A DNA stretch of 42,857 nucleotides from Cyanobacteriota bacterium (GTDB lineage Bacteria; Cyanobacteriota; Cyanobacteriia; Pseudanabaenales; Pseudanabaenaceae). Positions 8,519 through 15,241 of the stretch are shown in pieces (position 1 is the stretch's first letter; the number at the start of each line of letters is the position of its first letter). The translations under genes were made by a program, and so were the position numbers. The stretch covers positions 1-42,857 of the forward strand of contig JANXUJ010000043.1 of the NCBI GenBank assembly GCA_025356295.1. The letters are read 5' to 3'. The notes under the pieces are model-generated. The model saw nothing but the letters and a program-made list of their open reading frames with translations. It was not told where the DNA came from and made no database searches.

Positions 8519-9025
8519 TTATTTGCGATTAAACCATTTGGAAGCGATCGCTCCTAAAGCGGCTCCCACGAGAGGGTTACTCAGGAACTTGACTAGCGCG
8601 GGTTGATCAGCCAAAACTTCATGAAAAATATCAGGATGAGAGTGATAAGCAAAACCTGCTAGTTTGGCAACATCATCAGGTTTCATCCGATTAGGGTCAC
8701 GACTGGACAAACCTAATTGTTGTTCTAGATCGCGATCGCTAAGCCCGCGCTTTTTAAGATGTTTAAAGAACTCGCGCGCCACATCATCGCGCTGGTTTGG
8801 TTGAATAGCCGCGATCGCCTTTTGTAACTCTGGTTCCATCTGTGCCGAACTGATGCGATCGGGCTGGAAAAAATTACTAAATAAATTATGGCGTTCTTCG
8901 CGGGTTGACTTTTGAGCAAAATCATCAAAGTTCTGATAATTTTCTGACTCATCGGGGAGGGTTTCTTTATTACCCCCCGCCAAATCCTTCATGACTTGAC
9001 GTTTGTATTCATCACTGTTTGGCAT
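8519..9025 (-). CDS. Conserved-type hypothetical protein
   Basis: A 168-residue acidic and polar protein. The start is set at the ATG at 9025 (MPNSDEYKRQVMKD); the longer frame to 9115 would overlap the upstream gene. It is predicted helical, with a middle region QRDDVAREFFKHLKKRGLSDRDLEQQLGL and a C-terminal glycine/alanine-rich helix NPLVGAALGAIASKW that could touch a membrane. I do not recognise a named family. It lies between a 75-residue stress-type gene (49 bp upstream) and the TMEM175-like gene (18 bp downstream) and is probably cotranscribed with both. Confidence 0.7.
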   Translation of the reverse strand: MPNSDEYKRQVMKDLAGGNKETLPDESENYQNFDDFAQKSTREERHNLFSNFFQPDRISSAQMEPELQKAIAAIQPNQRDDVAREFFKHLKKRGLSDRDLEQQLGLSSRDPNRMKPDDVAKLAGFAYHSHPDIFHEVLADQPALVKFLSNPLVGAALGAIASKWFNRK

Positions 9026-9074
9026 GGCTATTAAAAAACTCCAATATAAAGAAAAGTAGATAATCAACTGGTTT

Positions 9075-9302
9075 TTAAGTAGTTCCTGACTGATCCCAAG
9101 CATCTCGAACTGCATCTTTGACTTTATTCCAAGCTAATCCTGGGCGACTTGTTTGAGCCAAGAGTGCTTCATAATCTCGTTTAAGTTCAGTTTCTGCTTC
9201 ATCAAAGCTTTTACCAAGATAGCGATCGCATCCTTCATGTCCTATCTGATAAGCCAATTGATTATCATCAAAATCAGTCAGTGTTTGGGTTTGGTTTTCC
9301 AT
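9075..9302 (-). CDS. Small hypothetical protein with C-terminal DAWD motif
   Basis: A 75-residue acidic protein whose second half (EAETELKRDYEALLAQTSRPGLAWNKVKDAVRDAWDQ) matches a widespread small-protein pattern ending in a tryptophan-containing helix, often found beside stress and envelope genes. No catalytic motif is visible. Its leader carries a direct repeat of TTATCTCAAC (read on the + strand) at 9305-9314 and 9320-9329, immediately before the ATG. Function unknown. Confidence 0.75.
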   Translation of the reverse strand: MENQTQTLTDFDDNQLAYQIGHEGCDRYLGKSFDEAETELKRDYEALLAQTSRPGLAWNKVKDAVRDAWDQSGTT

Positions 9303-9354
9303 GGTTATCTCAACGAATTTTATCTCAACAAAAATGTGGATAAATCATGCTGTA

Positions 9355-9792
9355 TTAACTTGCTTGCTGATAATCAATTTGTTTGGATTGATTATCATAG
9401 CGAGCTGTTAAAACTAGCTTTTTGTCAGGAGCATAAATCAAAATCGTAAGGTCTTGATTGGGAAAGTTATGACGGAAGCCTTGAGCTAGAGATTGAGTTA
9501 AAGTTTTTACATCAGTTGGCAAAACTTGAGGTGAAATCACAACTCCCAACTTGTTGCGATCGCGTACATAAGCATCCTTAATCAAGCCTTTACTGGTCTG
9601 AATTACCCAATTGCTAAAATCCTGTCCATCGGCTGAACTTCCTTTTGCTAATTGAGTGTATCCCAAGCTTTGATTGAGCTTTACTGGGCTAGCTGATTGA
9701 GTGCTAGCAGAGCCACAAGCAGTTGTAAGGGTCAAAACTAGCATCAACGCGATCGCTAATAAAGTCTTTTGAGATTGATAAAAAATGTTCAT
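9355..9792 (-). CDS. Predicted lipoprotein
   Basis: A 145-residue protein with a lipoprotein signal: a hydrophobic core LLAIALMLVLTL followed by lipobox LTTAC, so Cys26 would be lipidated. The mature part is a small alpha/beta domain (GVVISPQVLPTDVKTLTQSLAQGFR, LTILIYAPDKKLVLTARYD) of unknown family. The leader holds a perfect 16-bp tandem duplication, each copy with its own AAAGGAA ribosome-site sequence, the nearer one about 8 nt before ATG. It is presumably anchored to the plasma or outer membrane facing the periplasm. Confidence 0.75.
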   Translation of the reverse strand: MNIFYQSQKTLLAIALMLVLTLTTACGSASTQSASPVKLNQSLGYTQLAKGSSADGQDFSNWVIQTSKGLIKDAYVRDRNKLGVVISPQVLPTDVKTLTQSLAQGFRHNFPNQDLTILIYAPDKKLVLTARYDNQSKQIDYQQAS

Positions 9793-9795
9793 AGC

Positions 9796-9827
9796 AAGTT
9801 CCTTTTAAATAAAGTTCCTTTTAAATA
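9796..9827 (-). repeat. Tandem duplication of the lipoprotein ribosome-binding region
   Basis: Two perfect, contiguous 16-bp copies (minus strand TATTTAAAAGGAACTT) end 3 bp before the lipoprotein ATG. Each carries an AAAGGAA Shine-Dalgarno sequence; only the proximal one is well spaced. Confidence 0.9.
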
Positions 9828-9829
9828 AT

Positions 9830-9860
9830 AGTGTGTGCAACGCTTAGCGTTGCACACACT
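9830..9860 (-). terminator. Terminator of the YvlD/holin-4 family gene
   Basis: A 14-bp perfect stem (AGTGTGTGCAACGC / GCGTTGCACACACT) with loop TTA, 10 bp after the stop of the leftward gene at 9870. Confidence 0.75.
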
Positions 9861-9869
9861 GATTGCGAT

Positions 9870-10223
9870 TTAACCCATTCCCTTTTCAGCAAAGTACTTA
9901 TTTAAAAAAGTACTACTAAAAGATAGAACAATGGGAGCGAGAATGAAGGCAATTAGACCATTCATAGTAAACCCAGGAACGATAACTGAAGCTAACCAAA
10001 GCAATAGCCCATTCAAAATGAATGAAAACAATCCTAAAGTAATGAAGGTAAGTGGTAGAGATAGAACTTGCAGAACTGGTCGAATGAAAGCATTTATCAA
10101 TCCAATAACAATCGCTGCGACTATAGCGGCAGGGAAATTAGCAATCTCCACCCCTGGGACTACTATATCGACAACCAGAAGTCCTAGAGCAGTTGCCAAT
10201 ATAGTTACAAAGTATCCAAGCAT
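9870..10223 (-). CDS. Phage-holin-4/YvlD family membrane protein
   Basis: A 117-residue protein with four hydrophobic segments and the PF04020 pattern: LLVVDIVVPGVEI, GLINAFIRPVLQVLSLPLTFITLGLFSFILNGLLLWLAS, then GFTMNGLIAFILAPIVLSF. Despite the Pfam label this is a chromosomal membrane protein of uncertain role, often linked to envelope stress. The start is the ATG at 10223 because an AGGAG site sits about 8 nt upstream; the longer frame to 10295 runs back into a hairpin. Lipoprotein and Pmp3 genes flank it on the same strand. Confidence 0.88.
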   Translation of the reverse strand: MLGYFVTILATALGLLVVDIVVPGVEIANFPAAIVAAIVIGLINAFIRPVLQVLSLPLTFITLGLFSFILNGLLLWLASVIVPGFTMNGLIAFILAPIVLSFSSTFLNKYFAEKGMG

Positions 10224-10276
10224 ATTTTTTCTCCTATAGTAATTTTTAGGCAAGTATCTGGGCATAATTAAAAACC

Positions 10277-10313
10277 AAAACCAGAGCGCGGGCAACCCGC
10301 GCTTCTAGGTTTT
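10277..10313 (-). terminator. Hairpin after the Pmp3-family gene
   Basis: Arms AAAACC-AGA-GCGCGGG and CCCGCGC-TTCT-AGGTTTT pair with two single-base bulges around loop CAA. It shares the AAAACC...AGAAGCG pattern with hairpins at 13578 and 24941. Confidence 0.6.
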
Positions 10314-10375
10314 AAGGTTACTTATGCATAGCTACTTAGTGATTTTTGACTGAATGCTAAAGCAAAAAATTGATG

Positions 10376-10546
10376 TTAATTTCTTGCTTCCTGTTCTCCA
10401 TGTTTAATGATCACCCAAGCAGCATGAATGCTGCCAGGTATCCAACCGAGAAAAGTCAACCCAATGTTAATCAATAAAGTTGGTCCGATACCAACAGTTA
10501 GAAAAACACCAAGTGGCGGAATTAGAAGTCCTAAAAGTAGTCTCAT
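10376..10546 (-). CDS. Pmp3/YqaE (UPF0057) family small membrane protein
   Basis: A 56-residue protein with two hydrophobic helices, LLLGLLIPPLGVFLTVG and LLINIGLTFLGWIPGSIHAAWVI, the latter containing the family signature of the Pmp3/YqaE proteolipids (INIxLTxxGWIPGxIHA). Pmp3 relatives are small plasma-membrane proteins induced by salt, cold or membrane stress. The sequence ends in a short polar tail KHGEQEARN. The start is the ATG at 10546, and no competing start lies upstream. It sits at the head of a leftward run of envelope genes. Confidence 0.88.
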   Translation of the reverse strand: MRLLLGLLIPPLGVFLTVGIGPTLLINIGLTFLGWIPGSIHAAWVIIKHGEQEARN

Positions 10547-10603
10547 AGTTAGTATTACTCTTTTGAAAATGAATGTGTTTAGGTAGGTGTTGAGGTATAA
10601 AGC

Positions 10604-10632
10604 TGTTCTGCTAAAAGTTGTTCTGCTAAAAG
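10604..10632. repeat. Near-perfect tandem repeat, 15-bp period
   Basis: TGTTCTGCTAAAAG occurs at 10604-10617 and 10619-10632, in the gap between the coiled-coil gene and the Pmp3 gene. No other feature is seen in that gap. Confidence 0.9.
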
Positions 10633-10660
10633 AACATCACAACTTAATTAATGCTCTCAA

Positions 10661-11446
10661 TCAATGCTTTGAGCCAGACACCTTGTTGTCCCAAAGCTCT
10701 TGCAAATGTTGTTTAATCTCTTTCTCTTTGCGCGCAACCACTCCACCAAGATCACCGAGATTGGTCTCAATTTCTGCTTGCTTTTCTTGGAGCGGTATAG
10801 TCCCACTTGCTTCGGCTTCAGTTTTTTTCTGAGAGTACCAAGTTTTAGTCTTTTCCCATTGCTGCTTGACTTCATTGTAGCGATCGCCATAACGATTGGC
10901 TAACTTCTGATCCAAGCTGGAAAGTTGCGATCGCAGATTGAGATACTGTTCCTGCAAGATTCCCGACTCTTGTCTTTCTTGAACAGTATTAACTGCCAAA
11001 TTAATCGCTTCTGAATCGTCACCGATAGAATCAGCTGATTCTGAAGTTTTAATATCAATCAAAACATCAGCAATCTCACGATCTAACTGTTGCTGTTGGG
11101 TATTCAACTCAGTTTGAATCTCTAACAGTTTTGCTCGCCGCTGATTGAGAGTTTGCTGTCGCTGATGCGTACTTCCTTCGATTGCACCTTCAATTGAAGC
11201 AGTGATTTTCTCGGTAGTTTCTTTTCCACTTCCTTTTAAATCAGCAACTACAGTCGAAACGGCATCTTTGACAATTAAACTAATCTCGCTAGTGCCTTCC
11301 TTTAGCTCAGCCACTGTTTGTCTGACTGCATCTTTGACAATTTCGCGAATGTGCTCCGCCCGAATCTTACCTTCTCCCTTTGCCTTGACAAGATTAGTTG
11401 AAATCTTCTCTTTAACTGGATTAGACTCTTTAACTGGATTAGACAT
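10661..11446 (-). CDS. Coiled-coil protein, unknown function
   Basis: A 261-residue, highly charged helical protein. Residues about 30-100 hold two related units (IREIVKDAVRQTVAELKEG and ISLIVKDAVSTVVADLKGS), followed by a Gln/Glu-rich coiled coil (RRAKLLEIQTELNTQQQQLDREI) and a second helical hairpin. No signal peptide, so probably cytoplasmic. The ATG at 11446 is chosen over the frame start at 11524, which lies inside the repeat/hairpin region. The N-terminus has a duplicated SNPVKE, encoded by a tandem 18-bp repeat near 11411-11442. The arrangement resembles histone-like or stress-associated coiled-coil proteins, but I cannot name it. Confidence 0.75.
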   Translation of the reverse strand: MSNPVKESNPVKEKISTNLVKAKGEGKIRAEHIREIVKDAVRQTVAELKEGTSEISLIVKDAVSTVVADLKGSGKETTEKITASIEGAIEGSTHQRQQTLNQRRAKLLEIQTELNTQQQQLDREIADVLIDIKTSESADSIGDDSEAINLAVNTVQERQESGILQEQYLNLRSQLSSLDQKLANRYGDRYNEVKQQWEKTKTWYSQKKTEAEASGTIPLQEKQAEIETNLGDLGGVVARKEKEIKQHLQELWDNKVSGSKH

Positions 11447-11475
11447 AGTTAATGTTTCCAATATTATGTAAGTAA

Positions 11476-11535
11476 GGCTATTTACAGTGCAAAGTGCTGT
11501 AATTTGCACTGTAAATAGCTGCACTGTAAATAGCC
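11476..11535 (-). terminator. Alternative-hairpin terminator region with tandem 15-mers
   Basis: TGCACTGTAAATAGC is present twice in direct tandem (11505-11519, 11520-11534), and its inverse complement lies at 11477-11491. The single left arm can therefore pair with either right arm (15 or 16 bp). It lies 8 bp after the stop of the ferritin-like gene and before the coiled-coil gene. Confidence 0.7.
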
Positions 11536-11542
11536 TAGTGGT

Positions 11543-12397
11543 TTACCACAAGCCTCGAACGGGTGCTGGAGGTTCACTCGTGGTTGGAGGTTCATTGGGG
11601 GGTTGTCCCGTAGATGGTGAAGTTCCATTTAAAATAGGATTGACTAGGGCAAGCACTTCATCGCTAGTTGCATAGCCATCAAAGGCATCAAGATTGAATG
11701 GAATCGGAGAATCCATTCTATTCTCGTTGTAAATGACTTCACTAGAAGGAGCATTAGTCGAAATCCAAGGACGTACATCGGCTCCTAGCAAAGTCTGGCG
11801 CAAAAATCTCACGCCAGCGGCATGTCGAGCTTCCACACTATGGATTTCTAAAGCTGCTGCTAAAATTGGCTTAGCTGCTTCACCTGCGGCGAGTAAGTTC
11901 TGTACCTGCCCTTTGTAGGCGGCTACACCCAAATCTTCCACATACTGTCCTGCCAACAGAAAATCTGTAGGGTTGGCAAACGGATCGCGACCCAAAATCG
12001 CATTATAGTTAGGACTATCAGGAAGTTTAATTGCATCAGGGTTGCCACCGATGGAGCGTAGTGCGGCTGAGAGATCACTTACATGTTTAGCTTCATCTTC
12101 GCCATAGGAGACGATCGCATCTTTAGCAATTTGAGGTGCAGAGACTAAGCCGCCATTTGTGGCTGCACCAACTGCACGGCGGTAAAAGTCGGCTTCGAGC
12201 TTCTCTAAAGTAAGCGCATATTCTGCTACTTGTCTAGGGTTTAGCACCTTACCCTGAGCATAAGCTGGAGTGGCTGGGCTGAAGCACAAAAACAAAACCA
12301 GTAAAGGAATAAGTACAAAGCTGAGTTTGATAGAGCGCAAGGCTCTGTTAACTAAGCTTTTCAGGCTCATTCTAAGAGTAACGTAGTAAGATGTCAT
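11543..12397 (-). CDS. Exported ferritin-like domain protein
   Basis: A 284-residue protein with an N-terminal signal (VLIPLLVLFLCFSPATPAYAQG, probable cleavage after AYA) and a PF13668-type ferritin-like four-helix domain: LEKLEADFYRR, EDEAKHVSDL, YVEDLGVAAYKG and EIHSVEARHAAGVRFL supply the paired Glu and ExxxH residues of a di-metal site. The last 35 residues are Pro/Ser/Thr-rich. These proteins are thought to bind metal in the periplasm, but their reaction is not established. An in-frame ATG at 12370 is another possible start; an AAGG site favours 12397. It lies downstream of a second ferritin-like gene on the same strand. Confidence 0.82.
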   Translation of the reverse strand: MTSYYVTLRMSLKSLVNRALRSIKLSFVLIPLLVLFLCFSPATPAYAQGKVLNPRQVAEYALTLEKLEADFYRRAVGAATNGGLVSAPQIAKDAIVSYGEDEAKHVSDLSAALRSIGGNPDAIKLPDSPNYNAILGRDPFANPTDFLLAGQYVEDLGVAAYKGQVQNLLAAGEAAKPILAAALEIHSVEARHAAGVRFLRQTLLGADVRPWISTNAPSSEVIYNENRMDSPIPFNLDAFDGYATSDEVLALVNPILNGTSPSTGQPPNEPPTTSEPPAPVRGLW

Positions 12398-12460
12398 ATC
12401 GCCAAGACCTTCTGTATAAATGGATATGAATGGATTTAAGAATGCATGGGAGCTTTTTAG

Positions 12461-13180
12461 TTACGCAACGAGAGAACCGCCAATGGAGTTATTGAGTAGA
12501 TTTAGCGAACCAACAATGGCAACAATCTGCTTAGGAGTGTATAGCTCGTCATAAGCTCGTCCTTTAAGAGGATTGAGTGTAGAATTTAAATTTGCATCAT
12601 TAACTAAGCGATCGCTATCAGGTTCTGTGGTTGGCTTGCCAAGTAAAGCGCGTACACCCGCCGCATGTCGAGCTTCGACAGATACAATTGAACCCGCCGC
12701 AAGGAGGAAAGTGGGGTTAGTGAGACTTGGACCCGCGCCATTATAAGCATGAACACCAACATCTTCTAAAGTGACGGCAGTATTTAAAATACTATCGCGG
12801 CTAGATAGAAGATTATTGAGGGTAGATTGATTAAAACTTAAATCTTGAGTAGCAAATAGAACTTGATTAGCTAAAACGCTGCGTAAAAATGTGACATGGG
12901 CAGCTTCCTGACCACCTAAGTAACGCATATACTCCATTTCTTTGCTGTTGGTAATCTTACCCGAGCTGACAACGGCTGCATAAAAAGCAGCTTCTAGCTC
13001 TTCTAGCAACAAAGCAAAGTTAAGAATACCAATATCATCGGCATTAAATGTGAGGGTCTTACCACGATTCATTGGTTGAGCATTAAGCACACCTGGTATG
13101 GATGCGATCGCAATACCACCTAACCCAAAAATCCCCCATTTCATTAGGGAACGTCGTGAAGATTTCTTTCTACTCTTCAT
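12461..13180 (-). CDS. Tat-exported ferritin-like domain protein
   Basis: A 239-residue protein with a twin-arginine signal (SRRSLMKWGIFGLGGIAIAS, cleavage likely after LNA) followed by a PF13668-like ferritin-like domain. The helices carry LLEELEAAFYAAV, GGQEAAHVTFLRS, TLEDVGVHAYNGAG and IVSVEARHAAGVRALLG, giving the expected Glu and ExxxH ligands. Tat export suggests that it folds, and may load its metal, before reaching the periplasm. A good GGAG site precedes the ATG by about 8 nt. It begins 12 bp after the stop of the truncated fasciclin gene, so the two share a transcript. Confidence 0.85.
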   Translation of the reverse strand: MKSRKKSSRRSLMKWGIFGLGGIAIASIPGVLNAQPMNRGKTLTFNADDIGILNFALLLEELEAAFYAAVVSSGKITNSKEMEYMRYLGGQEAAHVTFLRSVLANQVLFATQDLSFNQSTLNNLLSSRDSILNTAVTLEDVGVHAYNGAGPSLTNPTFLLAAGSIVSVEARHAAGVRALLGKPTTEPDSDRLVNDANLNSTLNPLKGRAYDELYTPKQIVAIVGSLNLLNNSIGGSLVA

Positions 13181-13192
13181 AATTAATATCTC

Positions 13193-13399
13193 CTAAATAG
13201 CGCTAATGCAATTCACATAATCAATAAGCAATCCATCCACTGTTCCTTTAGGAAGTTTAGCGAAAGCATCGTCAGTAGGAGCAAAAACGGTAAATGAACC
13301 GCTTCCTTTAAGAGTGTCTACTAAACCAGCAGCTTTAACCGCAGCAACTAAAGTGTTGAAACAACCAGCTTGAATTGCGGTATCTACGATATCAGCCAT
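13193..13399 (-). pseudogene. Truncated fasciclin (FAS1) domain gene
   Basis: Sixty-eight residues match the first half of a bacterial single-domain FAS1 protein ([32 protein letters not shown], then [15 protein letters not shown]), whose usual length is about 133. The reading diverges after GTVDGLL into [10 protein letters not shown] and stops, so the second half with the H2 box and YH motif is gone. The next gene starts 12 bp later, so the deletion brought the fragment close to the ferritin-like gene. It may still be translated, and its ATG may mainly serve as the leader of the operon. A functional half-domain cannot be excluded. Confidence 0.75.
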
Positions 13400-13577
13400 T
13401 TAGTTTGCTTAAGATTATGTATAACCTGTTTACTCCAAACAGCATCACATCCTAATGTTTGAAATCATGTTTGAATAATGTATAAATTGAATGGCTTGTA
13501 CTAAAACAGTTCAAATCTTTACAAAAAAGTTTGATTTATAAGTTTGATTTGTAGTTGTTACCACCTGCGTTAAGACA

Positions 13578-13630
13578 AATCAAAACCCAAGAAGCGCATT
13601 GCGCCGCAATGCGCTTCTTGGGTTTTGATT
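13578..13630 (-). terminator. Very long hairpin terminator of trpE
   Basis: Two perfect 26-nt arms (AATCAAAACCCAAGAAGCGC...) separated by one base (13604), beginning 2 bp after the trpE stop codon. The region 13400-13577 upstream of the fasciclin fragment holds only its promoter area, with repeated TTCAAACAT and TTATACAT words on the minus strand. Confidence 0.85.
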
Positions 13631-13632
13631 AA

Positions 13633-15144
13633 CTATCCTAAACAGCGTAGAGACTCCAACATTCCCTTTGCTTTGTTCAAGGTTTCTTGATATTCCTTCT
13701 CAGGATCAGAATCTGCAACCACACCAGCACCCGCCTGAACGCTAGCTCTGCCATCCTTCGTTACCATTGTCCGAATTGTGATCGCCGTATTCAGTTGACC
13801 CTCAAAGTCATAATAGCCATAGGCTCCAGCATAAGTGCCACGGCGATCGCTTTCTAAATGATGAATGATATCCATCGCGCGGATTTTCGGCGCACCGCTG
13901 ACTGTTCCCGCAGGGAAGCAAGCCTGAAGCAAGTCCCAAGCTGTCTTGTCAGGACGAATTTCGCCAATAACATTGCTGACAATATGCATCACATGGGAAT
14001 AAAGCTCAATCGACATTAATTCATCGACTTTCACAGTTCCACTTTTGCAGACACGCCCCAGATCGTTTCGACCCAAATCCACGAGCATGACATGTTCCGC
14101 AACTTCTTTCGGATCAGCAAGTAAATCTTTAGCAAGTTCGGCATCTTCAATTGAAGTTGCGCCTCTGGGTCGCGTCCCAGCGATCGGGCGCAACACTGTC
14201 CGCGATATACCATTGATGACTTCAGCTTTGACCATGATTTCAGGGCTAGAACCAATTAGCTGCCAATCCTTGAAATTAAAAAATGCCATATAAGGCGAAG
14301 GATTTACCACTCGCAAAGAACGATACAAACTAAATGGCTCGCCCTTAAATTCAGTTGTCAATCTTTGCGAAAGCACAACTTGGAAAACATCACCTGCTTT
14401 AATATGCTCTTTACCTTTCTCAACTGACTCACAAAATTTTTCACGAGTGATATTGCTGGTATAGCTTACAGGTGGCTGCGATCGCGGATTTGTCCATGTG
14501 ATGGCTGTTTTTTGGCGATCAAGTGGCGATCGCAGTTTGTCAACCAACACCGTTAAGCGATCGCTAGCTGATTTATATGCAGTCTCAGCGTCATCTCCTG
14601 TACTCAAGTCTGCATAGGCGATCGCCCAAATCTTTCGCTTTACCTGATCAAACACCAGCAAGCTATCAACCTGCATCCACACACCATCGGGTGTATCACT
14701 ATCTTGACAAGGATAAACAGGTACTTTCGGCTCGATCCAATTAATTAATTCATAGCCCCAATAGCCAAATAAACCACCCAAGCTCGGCGGCAACTCGGGT
14801 AAATGCACAGGAATAATCGGCGTGAGGCAGTCACGCAAATGCTGAAACGGATTGCCTGTGAAGCTCTTCACCGTGCCATTACGAAATGTCTGGGTAGTGC
14901 GATCGCCTCTTGCTTCCAATACCCACAAAGGATCGCAACCAAGTAAACTATAGCGCCCTAGCCTCTCGCCGCCCTCAACTGACTCTAATAAAAAGCTGTA
15001 GGGTTGACCTTGACAGACACGATACCAAGCTGACACAGGTGTATCGAGATCGGCGACCAGTTCCATATATACAGGTACAAAGTTGCCTTGTCCTGCGTCA
15101 CTTCCAGCTAGTTTAATAAAGTCAGAATATTCAGGGAAAATCAT
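13633..15144 (-). CDS. trpE: Anthranilate synthase component I TrpE
   Basis: Converts chorismate and ammonia (from the TrpG glutaminase) to anthranilate, the first step of tryptophan synthesis. At 503 residues it has the usual length. Motifs include LLESVEGGERLGRYS near residues 52-66 (tryptophan feedback site), PSPYMAFFNF, LRPIAGTRPRGAT, DLGRNDLGRV, SGAPKIRAMDII and the C-terminal QAGAGVVADSDPEKEY. The LLES element and clean TrpE alignment favour trpE over pabB. No trpG or other trp gene is adjacent, as is usual in cyanobacteria where trp genes are scattered. A 53-nt hairpin follows the stop. Confidence 0.95.
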   Translation of the reverse strand: MIFPEYSDFIKLAGSDAGQGNFVPVYMELVADLDTPVSAWYRVCQGQPYSFLLESVEGGERLGRYSLLGCDPLWVLEARGDRTTQTFRNGTVKSFTGNPFQHLRDCLTPIIPVHLPELPPSLGGLFGYWGYELINWIEPKVPVYPCQDSDTPDGVWMQVDSLLVFDQVKRKIWAIAYADLSTGDDAETAYKSASDRLTVLVDKLRSPLDRQKTAITWTNPRSQPPVSYTSNITREKFCESVEKGKEHIKAGDVFQVVLSQRLTTEFKGEPFSLYRSLRVVNPSPYMAFFNFKDWQLIGSSPEIMVKAEVINGISRTVLRPIAGTRPRGATSIEDAELAKDLLADPKEVAEHVMLVDLGRNDLGRVCKSGTVKVDELMSIELYSHVMHIVSNVIGEIRPDKTAWDLLQACFPAGTVSGAPKIRAMDIIHHLESDRRGTYAGAYGYYDFEGQLNTAITIRTMVTKDGRASVQAGAGVVADSDPEKEYQETLNKAKGMLESLRCLG

Positions 15145-15196
15145 GCGATCAGAATTTCTAAATAAATTATGGTAATTGTAGATGATCTTAACCCAG

Positions 15197-15231
15197 ATCG
15201 CTGGTCGCCCGCTACGCGGGCGACCAGCGAT
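15197..15231 (-). terminator. Hairpin terminator of the lysyl-tRNA synthetase gene
   Basis: A 16-bp perfect GC-rich stem (ATCGCTGGTCGCCCGC and complement) with loop TAC, 10 bp after the stop of the leftward gene. Confidence 0.75.
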
Positions 15232-15241
15232 TTCGCGGCAA

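Noticed and set aside
9870..10223. Prophage signal from the holin-4 family gene
   Set aside because: PF04020 proteins are ordinary chromosomal membrane proteins; no other phage gene is near.
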